From Actinomycetota bacterium (GTDB taxonomy: Bacteria > Cyanobacteriota > Vampirovibrionia > Obscuribacterales > Obscuribacteraceae), in assembly GCA_903970355.1 (NCBI GenBank), contig CAJCIF010000286.1:1-5072 (forward strand): a DNA stretch of 5,072 nucleotides. Direction: 5' to 3'. A program made the position numbers and the translations under genes. Positions 1 to 5,072 of the stretch are shown piece after piece. The notes beneath the pieces are model-generated. The model did not search any database. It was given only the letters and a program-made list of their open reading frames with translations, and was not told the DNA's origin. Each line of letters begins with the position of its first letter. Positions within the stretch are counted from its first letter, which is position 1.

Positions 1-204
1 TTTGGTGAGCGCGGCTACGACGAGAGTTTCGTCCAATCAGCCAAGTTGGGCAACCGAGTGAAGGTAGGCGCAGGAGTCATTTTTCTTCCCGCGGTCCGCG
101 TCGGAGATGGAGCGACTATTTGTGCTGGGTCCATTGTCACAAAAGACGTCTTAGCCGACACAATGGTGCGTGGTCAACCGGCGAGAGTTGTTTCGACGCT
201 TTAG
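1..204 (+). CDS. Hexapeptide-repeat (left-handed beta-helix) acyl/acetyltransferase, C-terminal fragment
   Basis: The frame is open from the first base of the window and ends at TAG 202-204, giving the last 67 residues of a protein whose start lies upstream. The visible part shows hexapeptide repeats: LGNRVKVGAG, VIFLPA, VRVGDG, ATICAG, SIVTKD, with an aliphatic residue at each turn position. It then closes with the VRGQPARVV tail that usually ends sugar and amino-acid O- or N-acetyltransferases of the LbetaH superfamily. Such enzymes move an acetyl group from acetyl-CoA to a sugar or similar acceptor, often during surface polysaccharide or nucleotide-sugar synthesis. The substrate cannot be told because the N-terminal part is missing. 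The gene converges on a glycosyltransferase 14 bases away, which fits a polysaccharide locus (inference). Possible relatives are the NeuD/PglD, WbbJ and serine acetyltransferase types. Family assignment is firm, subfamily is not. Confidence 0.85.
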   Translation, partial: FGERGYDESFVQSAKLGNRVKVGAGVIFLPAVRVGDGATICAGSIVTKDVLADTMVRGQPARVVSTL

Positions 205-218
205 GGGCGATGCAAACT

Positions 219-1607
219 TTATAGTTTCCTTCTGAAGAGATTGCCAAAAGAGGCAAGCTTAATGGCTAGCCTGGCTGATCTGCGATTTAGTTGTTTTGCT
301 TGTTGATTGACAATATTAGAAAGTTCCGCATTTGAAGCTTTCCAGTCGCGAATTTGCACCGCTTGTTCAAGAGAGGTTGCCTTGGTCTCGGCGAGCTCTT
401 CGCAAACTTTTGAATGTTCAACACGCAAACGGCTTTTCCCAGCCTGCAATTCTTCAATTATCCGAGCTTGTTCTTGGGCATGTCTCTTATTCGAATCTAG
501 TTCATTTTCAAGTTCATCAATTCGGGAGGATAACTTTTGGTTCGATCGGGCGTTTTTTACCATTTCTTCATTGGCCTTCTCTTCTTGAACGCGCAATTTC
601 TCCCTAAGCAGCACTAAATTGGTCGATTCACCAGCAAGAAAGTCAACTTGTGCAGCTTCCAATTTAAACAAATCTGAACTGGTGAAATTGCATTTCCTCT
701 CCAGCAGTTCTCTCTTTGCCGGATCTGCCATCAAGCAGAATAACGTATGCATTGCAAAAAGCCTGGTGCCGTAATAATCACGTTCCAAAGCCAATTGCGC
801 AAGTAAGAAGGGGATGAGATCCACTTCGATCGGAAAACCTAAGGAGGAGACATCAGGAAATATGCTTATCAACAATTCTATAGAGTCGATCTTCTCAACG
901 AACAAGGAAAGAAGCTCGAAGAGTTCGAATTGACTTCTGGCCGATACGGCGACAGTTGGCGCACTTAGATTTCCGTTATTCGCACGCAGCCTGTAGCGAA
1001 CTATCAGCTCTGGAAAGATCTTCAACTGACCCACGAAAAGCATACGAGCCCAGTGCTCTAAATCAGATAACTGCACCAGATGAGACTTTCGAAAACCAAC
1101 TCGTTCAATGATGCTTCGCCGCACCATGGATGCAGGGGCACAGAAAGGATTTTGACCGTAGAATAAGCTTCGAAGCAACTCGAAACGATTCAGGTTGACT
1201 CCTTCGGCTGTCCAATTTTGCCCAGTCATCTTTCCATCATCATCGATAAAGCGAGCAAGCCCAAAGACCCCATCTAGTCGTTGATTGCCATCGAAATAAC
1301 CAATCAGTTTTTCGATGGCCCTGGGCTCATATATATCGTCGGTAGCAAACCAGGTAATAAATTCGCCACGACACTTTTGCCAGCAACGTTCAGACGTTTC
1401 GCAAGGACCGCGATTTCGGTCGTTACGCATTAAGAGAATGCGGGGATCTTCGAACTTCTTCAATTCCGCAAATGTTCCATCCGTGGAGGCATCATCATTT
1501 ATGATCAATTCAAAATCGGTAAACGACTGAGCCAGAACACTTTCAATGGCGGCAGCAGCGTATTTCTCGTGGTTGTAAGCGGGAACTAGTATGCTTACCT
1601 GGGGCAT
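219..1607 (-). CDS. Family 2 (GT-A fold) glycosyltransferase with C-terminal coiled coil
   Basis: This 462-residue protein starts at ATG 1605-1607, the only start that keeps the GT2 beta-strand 1 motif VSILVPAYN (residues 4-12). An AGGA (1621-1624) lies 13 bases upstream, a rather long spacing. The N-terminal domain (about 1-210) has the nucleotide-sugar motif NDDASTDGT (37-45), a DxD-like ATDD (88-91) expected to hold the metal and sugar nucleotide, and SDLEHW (181-186) near the usual acceptor-side acidic motif. Known members transfer a sugar from a UDP- or GDP-sugar to a growing glycan on the cytoplasmic side of the inner membrane. Residues about 215-330 are probably helical with no motif I recognise. 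Residues about 332-442 are rich in E, K, Q and L with heptad-like spacing, a likely coiled coil. A basic, possibly amphipathic tail (RRSARLAIKLASFGNLFRRK) ends the protein and could touch the membrane. No membrane span or signal peptide is seen. Sugar donor and acceptor are unknown. Confidence 0.9.
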   Translation of the reverse strand: MPQVSILVPAYNHEKYAAAAIESVLAQSFTDFELIINDDASTDGTFAELKKFEDPRILLMRNDRNRGPCETSERCWQKCRGEFITWFATDDIYEPRAIEKLIGYFDGNQRLDGVFGLARFIDDDGKMTGQNWTAEGVNLNRFELLRSLFYGQNPFCAPASMVRRSIIERVGFRKSHLVQLSDLEHWARMLFVGQLKIFPELIVRYRLRANNGNLSAPTVAVSARSQFELFELLSLFVEKIDSIELLISIFPDVSSLGFPIEVDLIPFLLAQLALERDYYGTRLFAMHTLFCLMADPAKRELLERKCNFTSSDLFKLEAAQVDFLAGESTNLVLLREKLRVQEEKANEEMVKNARSNQKLSSRIDELENELDSNKRHAQEQARIIEELQAGKSRLRVEHSKVCEELAETKATSLEQAVQIRDWKASNAELSNIVNQQAKQLNRRSARLAIKLASFGNLFRRKL

Positions 1608-1693
1608 CTGAAAATATTATTCCTACCGTTGTCAGCGCCGCACCATATATGAGGTCACTTGCACTATCTGAGATTAACGACGATCAAAATCGA

Positions 1694-1767
1694 CAAGCAC
1701 AACAGGTTTTGAACCTGCAACCTATTGCTCCCGAAGCAGCCGCGCTACCAAGCTGCGCTACGTCCCG
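1694..1767 (-). tRNA. tRNA-Pro(CGG)-like gene with degraded acceptor stem; probable pseudo-tRNA
   Basis: Read on the minus strand from 1767, the sequence folds as a proline tRNA. The acceptor 5' strand is CGGGACG, followed by TA. The D arm is GCGC/GCGC around loop AGCTTGGTA, which contains the conserved GG. The anticodon loop is TTCGGGA, with anticodon CGG, U33 and G37. The T arm is GCAGG, loop TTCAAAA, CCTGT. The defects are on the 3' side. The strand that should read close to CGTCCCG is TGTGCTT, leaving mismatches at 1-72 (C/T) and 4-69 (G/G) and wobbles at 2-71 and 7-66. The discriminator is G, and no CCA is encoded. The anticodon stem also has a C/A mismatch at 28-42. Bacterial prolyl-tRNA synthetase (E. 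coli work) uses G72 and A73, both absent here. I read it as a decaying or partly replaced tRNA-Pro. A functional but divergent tRNA is less likely. Confidence 0.6.
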
Positions 1768-1832
1768 ACTCTGGTAAATATAGCATGCGTACAAACAACT
1801 GCGTCAATGCTCTCTAGGGTAGCGCTTAATTG

Positions 1833-1859
1833 TTGTCATTTGGTCTAAACTCATAGATT
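1833..1859 (+). promoter_or_regulatory. Weak candidate sigma-70-like promoter for the 1901 gene series
   Basis: TTGTCA (1833-1838) resembles a -35 box, and TAGATT (1854-1859) matches four of six -10 positions. The 15-base spacing is short. The position, about 40 bases ahead of the start at 1901, is right for the first gene of the plus-strand series. Match quality is poor and planctomycete promoters are not well defined, so this is only a candidate. The rest of 1768-1900 shows nothing else I can name. Confidence 0.2.
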
Positions 1860-1882
1860 CATGTGGCGCTTGAATCACAAAC

Positions 1883-1890
1883 GAGGTGAG
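1883..1890 (+). promoter_or_regulatory. Ribosome binding site deciding the ATG 1901 start
   Basis: GAGGTGAG is a good Shine-Dalgarno match lying 10 bases before ATG 1901. An in-frame GTG at 1886, which would add five residues (MSKLP), sits inside this motif and has no comparable site of its own. The motif therefore favours ATG 1901. Confidence 0.6.
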
Positions 1891-1900
1891 TAAGCTACCG

Positions 1901-2821
1901 ATGGCAAAACTCAAATATCTAGGGCTGAATTTCTTACTGGCAGTGATACTATCTGTGATGCCGTTGCACCGGGCGATCTCGGCTTCAACAGATGTTTCCA
2001 ACCAGACGAGTGCAGACGAAAAAGTATTGCGGTCCCAGGCTGAGGTATATTCCAAAGCCTTTGCTAATGGAGATGCAAAGACAATAGCAAAAATGTGGAC
2101 TGCTGATGGCACTTATATTGATCCCGATGGAGTAGAACTGAAAGGACAATCTGAAATCGAAAAGTATTTTGCTTCTGGTTTTAAACAAGTTGGCCTAATA
2201 CCTCTGGAAATATCCATAGAATCAATCAAGTTTCCAGCGGCCAATGTAGCCATTGAAGAAGGGACGTGCCGTGTGCTTCGAGGTCCCAATTCTGGAACAA
2301 GGACTCGGTATAACGTTGTTCATGTGAAAGACAAGGATCAATGGCTTATGGCCAATGTCACAGAACGGGATGACTCAAGCGTTTGTTCAAAAGAAAGCCT
2401 TAATGACTTTGAATGGTTGATTGGCAATTGGTCTGCCAAAAAGCCTAACGGCAGTATGCACCTTGTCGCGCATTGGGTGGGTAATCACAAGTTTATTCAT
2501 TGCCAGTACACGATGATGGATGCAGAAAATGAAAAATCTGGTGAGGGCGTGCAGGTAATTGGTTGGAGCCCACATCATCAGCAAATCGTTTCCTGGCATT
2601 TCAGCCCGGACGGAGGATTTGGATTTGGTCGTTGGCTACGGGACGGCCAATACTTCGTTGAAAGCACAAACGGAGTAGAACCGAATGGCACCAGTGATAG
2701 TAGCATAAACACCTTACACAAGGTGGACGATAACACCTTTACTTGGCATTCCACGGGAAGAACTGCTGGTAGCGAGTCTATACCCGACGTACCCGAAGTA
2801 ACCGTTACTCGCGAAAAATGA
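1901..2821 (+). CDS. Exported SnoaL-like (SgcJ/EcaC-type) protein with second C-terminal domain
   Basis: The protein has 306 residues from ATG 1901, chosen because GAGGTGAG at 1883-1890 is well placed for it. Residues 1-28 form a signal peptide: MAKLK, a hydrophobic core from about 6 to 20, and a likely cut after AISA, so the protein should be exported. Residues about 35-155 match the NTF2/SnoaL-like fold of TIGR02246 proteins (database name SgcJ/EcaC family oxidoreductase), with YSKAFANGDAKTIAKMWTADGTYIDPDGVELKG as the recognisable stretch in two parts (50-69 and 70-82). Residues about 168-306 form a second, probably beta-rich domain containing WLIGNWSA, VIGWSPHHQQIVSWHFSPDGGFGFGRW (within 219-245) and VTVTREK at the end. 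I recall this two-domain architecture from many planctomycete proteins. No enzymatic activity is established for the group, and the 'oxidoreductase' name should not be taken as function. It probably heads a series with the next two genes. Fold is fairly sure, role unknown. Confidence 0.88.
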   Translation: MAKLKYLGLNFLLAVILSVMPLHRAISASTDVSNQTSADEKVLRSQAEVYSKAFANGDAKTIAKMWTADGTYIDPDGVELKGQSEIEKYFASGFKQVGLIPLEISIESIKFPAANVAIEEGTCRVLRGPNSGTRTRYNVVHVKDKDQWLMANVTERDDSSVCSKESLNDFEWLIGNWSAKKPNGSMHLVAHWVGNHKFIHCQYTMMDAENEKSGEGVQVIGWSPHHQQIVSWHFSPDGGFGFGRWLRDGQYFVESTNGVEPNGTSDSSINTLHKVDDNTFTWHSTGRTAGSESIPDVPEVTVTREK

Positions 2822-2844
2822 TAATGCGGCAGCAAGCTTGGAGC

Positions 2845-2866
2845 GGGAGCATTCATGAAAACATGA
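2845..2866 (+). promoter_or_regulatory. Shine-Dalgarno and three-codon minicistron overlapping the next start
   Basis: GGGAG (2845-2849) is followed after 5 bases by ATG 2855 and the codons ATG AAA ACA TGA. The TGA (2864-2866) overlaps the ATG at 2863 as ATGA. The same GGGAG is 13 bases from ATG 2863, longer than ideal. Initiation at 2855 followed by restart at 2863 is therefore possible. Seen directly: the codons and spacing. Inferred: any coupling. Confidence 0.3.
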
Positions 2867-4005
2867 AAAAAGCAATACGAACAGTCTTTTTCGCCTTAAC
2901 CGCTTCAACCTTGCTTGGAGCATTTAACGATTGCGACCTGTCTTGGGCACGCGGTGGTGGTGGTGGTTTTCGTGGTGGCGGTGGCGGTGGTGGTGGTGGT
3001 TATGAAGGCGGTTCATATCGCGGCGGCGAAATTGGCGGGTACCACGGTGGCGTGCCTGGGGGAGAAGGCCGTAGCGAATACGGAAGGTCTGAAGCCGGCG
3101 GTATCGAAGGTGGTGCTAACAATTTTGCAAGAGGAGGCGGGAACTTTGAGCGCTCGCCTGGTTTCAACAATGCCCCTCTTCCGTCTGATGAAGAGCTGCG
3201 CTCAGCTGCCAACACAAGCTACCATTGGGGATCGGCTCCAGCCCGTCCACTTTCTACGGATGCCGGATTCGGCCATTTCGTAGCGACTGGAGCAGGTGCG
3301 CATCAAACTGTTCGCGTCGCGCCAGCAGCACTTGCGTCTTATGGTGGCAATGTCCGAGGCAGCTACAGAAATACTTACGGAAGGGCAGGTTTTTTTAACC
3401 GTGGTTGGTGGGGAGCACATCCGGGTTACTGGAATAGATACATGAACGATAATTGGGCTTGGGCTCCTGGCTGGTACAACTGGGGAGGTTGGGCAGGTTG
3501 GTGGGGCATGCCAGCAGACATTGATCCAACGTACTACGATTACGGCGACAACATTTATTACCAAGGCGATGATGTTTATTACGGTTCTCAACCAGTGGAA
3601 CCTGCAGATACCTACTACGATCAGGCTCAATATCTGGCAGATTCCGATCCTGCACCTTACCCAGCCACTGTGCAAGAAACGAAAAAGGATTGGAAACCGC
3701 TCGGTGTTTATTCTTTAGTTCAAGGAACGCAAACTAACACAACCACTATGTTTCAATTGGCAACCAACCGAAAAGGTGCAATCAAAGGCACCTACTACAA
3801 TGCTCTAACGCAAGAAACCAAGCCAGTTCAAGGAGCAATCGACAAGAAAAGTATGAGAGCAGCCTGGATCATAGGAAACGATAAAAACGTCGTCTATGAT
3901 ACCGGCATAGCAAATCTTCTTAAACAGGAAAGTCCGGTGTTAGTTCACCTCGGAAAAGACAAAACCGAGCAATGGACATTAGTGCGGCTACAAGATCAAA
4001 ATTAA
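2863..4005 (+). CDS. Exported glycine-rich surface protein with Trp/Tyr-rich middle and conserved C-terminal domain
   Basis: From ATG 2863 the protein has 380 residues. This start gives a clean signal peptide (MKKAIRTVFFALTASTLLG, likely cut after SWA, about residue 29). The in-frame ATG at 2818, overlapping the previous stop as ATGA, would add 15 polar residues ahead of it. After the cut come glycine runs of five and nine (31-46) and a Gly/Arg/Tyr/Glu-rich stretch to about residue 95. Residues about 178-218 hold ten tryptophans, followed by a tyrosine-rich part with YYDYGDNIYYQGDDVYYG (about 224-241). Residues about 275-378 form a compact module: WKPLGVYSL, GAIKGTYYN, VQGAIDKKSMRAAWIIGND, LVHLGKDKTEQWTLVRL. 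I recall similar proteins in planctomycetes, sometimes labelled mu-protocadherin-like or putative cell-surface protein. No catalytic motif is visible. A wall, matrix or envelope role is inferred from export and composition. It lies 41 bases after the SnoaL-like gene. Confidence 0.85.
   Translation: MKKAIRTVFFALTASTLLGAFNDCDLSWARGGGGGFRGGGGGGGGGYEGGSYRGGEIGGYHGGVPGGEGRSEYGRSEAGGIEGGANNFARGGGNFERSPGFNNAPLPSDEELRSAANTSYHWGSAPARPLSTDAGFGHFVATGAGAHQTVRVAPAALASYGGNVRGSYRNTYGRAGFFNRGWWGAHPGYWNRYMNDNWAWAPGWYNWGGWAGWWGMPADIDPTYYDYGDNIYYQGDDVYYGSQPVEPADTYYDQAQYLADSDPAPYPATVQETKKDWKPLGVYSLVQGTQTNTTTMFQLATNRKGAIKGTYYNALTQETKPVQGAIDKKSMRAAWIIGNDKNVVYDTGIANLLKQESPVLVHLGKDKTEQWTLVRLQDQN
2953..3000 (+). repeat. 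GGT/GGC trinucleotide tract inside the glycine-rich gene
   Basis: Five glycine codons (2953-2967), then TTT CGT, then nine glycine codons (2974-3000), nearly all GGT with a few GGC. The purity at the DNA level makes replication slippage possible. Because the unit is three bases, slippage would change the glycine count without breaking the frame. The same tract read in another frame gives a valine-rich shadow that is not a gene. Confidence 0.8.
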
Positions 4006-4020
4006 GAGAACATCTCCACT

Positions 4021-4025
4021 GGTGG
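4021..4025 (+). promoter_or_regulatory. Possible ribosome binding site for the TTG start of the ChrA gene
   Basis: GGTGG lies 8 bases before TTG 4034. The match to AGGAGG is only moderate, but it is the best placed purine-rich site in the 28-base gap after the preceding stop codon. Confidence 0.35.
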
Positions 4026-4033
4026 CAAGTTAG

Positions 4034-5072
4034 TTGGATTCCAGCCAGTCTACCTCCCTTCTTACAATTGCAATTACATTTTTGCGTCTTGGCAGCACCG
4101 CTTTTGGTGGTCCGGCAGCCCATATAGCGATGATGGAAGCGGAACTAGTGCGCCACCGATGCTGGCTTTCGCGGCAAGAATTTCTAGATCTATTAGGAGC
4201 AGCGAACCTAATACCGGGTCCAAATTCGACCGAGGTGGCTATTCATATTGGATACAAGAATGGTGGCTTACCAGGTCTTGTAACGGCTGGTCTCTGCTTT
4301 ATTTTTCCATCCTTCGTAATGGTCTCAACATTGGCGATGCTATATCTTCGATTTGGGAAGCTCCCGGCAATGGTGGCAGTGCTGTATGGATTGAAGCCTG
4401 TCGTTGTGGCTATTGTTTTTCAAGCTCTCTGGATGCTGTCCAGAACATCACTCAAAACAATGGGACTGAAGTTGATGGCGCTGGTAGTAGGGGTTCTGTA
4501 TCTACTTGGTGGCAATGAATTAGCGCTGCTTTTTGGCTGCGGTTTAGCGGCTGCCGTGATCCAATTCGCACTGAGCAAAGGACCAAGAGAAAAACTAGTT
4601 TTGTGCGTATTGGGCTCAGTAAGCGCGCTGTTAATTGGTAGCACATACTTTTTGTCAGCATGCACGCCGAAAAATCTTGCGTATAGTCCAGGCGCACTTT
4701 TCCTTTACTTCTTGAAGATCGGCTCGGTGCTTTATGGCAGTGGCTATGTACTTCTTGCTTTCTTGAGGACGGATCTGGTTGAACACTACCATTGGATCAC
4801 GTCTGCACAGCTTTTAGACGCTGTTGCAGTTGGGCAAATTACACCTGGTCCAGTTTTCACTACTGCTTCCTTTATCGGATTTATTCTTGGCGGACCACTA
4901 GGTTCAGTAATTGCAACGGTTGGGATTTTTCTACCCGCTTTTGTTTTAGTTGCTTTAACTGCACCACTAATCACAAAAATGCGTGCATCCTCGTTAGCAG
5001 CACATTTTCTAGATGCAGTAAATGCGGCCGCAATTGCTCTTATGGCCGGAGTGCTAATTCAGTTAGGAGGAG
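4034..5072 (+). CDS. chrA: Chromate transporter, ChrA/CHR family (partial, runs off the window)
   Basis: The frame is open from TTG 4034 to the last base: 346 residues of a family that usually has about 390-400, so the C-terminal end is missing. An in-frame TAG (4031-4033) sits immediately before the TTG, and the next ATG (MMEAE) would cut off the conserved FLRLGSTAFGGPAAHIA motif. TTG is therefore the best start. The first CHR half holds FGGPAAHIAMME (24-35) and NLIPGPNSTEVAIHIGY (58-74). The second holds FLKIGSVLYGSGYVLLAFL (226-244) and VGQITPGPVFTTASFIGF (266-283), showing the internal duplication of long-chain CHR proteins. Many hydrophobic segments alternate with short basic loops, placing it in the inner membrane. 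Characterised ChrA proteins export chromate and give resistance, probably as secondary transporters. Many homologues are untested and may move other oxyanions. It starts 28 bases after the glycine-rich gene. No chrB or other resistance gene is visible. Confidence 0.93.
   Translation, partial: MDSSQSTSLLTIAITFLRLGSTAFGGPAAHIAMMEAELVRHRCWLSRQEFLDLLGAANLIPGPNSTEVAIHIGYKNGGLPGLVTAGLCFIFPSFVMVSTLAMLYLRFGKLPAMVAVLYGLKPVVVAIVFQALWMLSRTSLKTMGLKLMALVVGVLYLLGGNELALLFGCGLAAAVIQFALSKGPREKLVLCVLGSVSALLIGSTYFLSACTPKNLAYSPGALFLYFLKIGSVLYGSGYVLLAFLRTDLVEHYHWITSAQLLDAVAVGQITPGPVFTTASFIGFILGGPLGSVIATVGIFLPAFVLVALTAPLITKMRASSLAAHFLDAVNAAAIALMAGVLIQLGG

Noticed and set aside
214..227. AAACT/AGTTT inverted repeat between the converging acetyltransferase and glycosyltransferase genes, as a bidirectional terminator
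   Set aside because: The stem is five base pairs, AT-rich and without a following T run, and it overlaps the glycosyltransferase stop codon. Too weak to call.
241..256. TTGCC/GGCAA hairpin just beyond the acetyltransferase stop
   Set aside because: A five-base stem with no T tract, lying inside the last codons of the glycosyltransferase gene. Likely chance.
307..607. Two overlapping plus-strand open frames opposite the coiled-coil end of the glycosyltransferase
   Set aside because: They are antisense shadows of a compositionally biased coding region, with Ser/Phe/Leu-rich translations, no ribosome binding site and no recognisable domain.
1681..1692. CGAT CAAA ATCG palindrome beside the tRNA-like sequence, as an attachment or crossover site
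   Set aside because: Four base pairs only, and no second copy was noticed in the window.
2818..2862. ATG 2818 as start of the glycine-rich protein, overlapping the previous stop as ATGA
   Set aside because: It adds 15 polar residues before an otherwise standard signal peptide and lacks a nearby Shine-Dalgarno. ATG 2863 is a better start, though translational coupling cannot be excluded.
3202..3675. A 157-residue minus-strand open frame under the glycine-rich gene
   Set aside because: The plus-strand frame has a signal peptide and a conserved C-terminal module. The antisense translation is Cys/Trp/Ile-rich, without motifs, and follows from GGN and TAY codon bias.
4159..4518. A 119-residue plus-strand open frame at the front of ChrA
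   Set aside because: It is a different frame inside the clear ChrA reading frame, which stays open from 4034 to 5072 and shows the family motifs.

Overview
The window most resembles a chromosomal stretch of a planctomycete (Planctomycetota, Pirellulales-like) with fairly low GC for that group. The phylum call rests on two exported proteins. One is a SnoaL-like (SgcJ/EcaC-type) domain fused to a second C-terminal beta-rich domain. The other is a Gly/Trp/Tyr-rich surface protein with a conserved C-terminal module that planctomycete genomes often carry under the old label 'mu-protocadherin-like'. This is recognition from memory, not a search.

Layout. Positions 1-204 (+) are the C-terminal end of a left-handed beta-helix (hexapeptide-repeat) acetyltransferase. 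It converges, across a 14-base gap, on a complete family 2 glycosyltransferase on the minus strand (219-1607) that carries a long C-terminal coiled coil. The pair looks like the edge of a surface-polysaccharide locus. Upstream of the glycosyltransferase, in the intergenic region 1608-1900, lies a minus-strand tRNA-Pro(CGG)-like sequence (1694-1767). Its D arm, anticodon loop and T arm are good, but its 3' acceptor strand has decayed, so it is probably a tRNA relic.

From 1901 to the end everything is on the plus strand in a tight, operon-like series: the secreted SnoaL-like protein (1901-2821), the secreted glycine-rich protein (2863-4005), and a chromate transporter of the ChrA/CHR family (4034 to beyond 5072). 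ChrA starts at a TTG codon directly after an in-frame stop and runs off the window. Gaps are 41 and 28 bases with no convincing terminator between genes, so co-transcription is plausible, but the three products have no obvious shared pathway.

No insertion sequence, integrase, CRISPR array or clearly new multi-gene system is visible. The points most worth a second look are the degraded tRNA-Pro, the coiled-coil tail of the glycosyltransferase, a three-codon minicistron overlapping the start of the glycine-rich gene, and the Trp/Tyr-dense segment of that protein.
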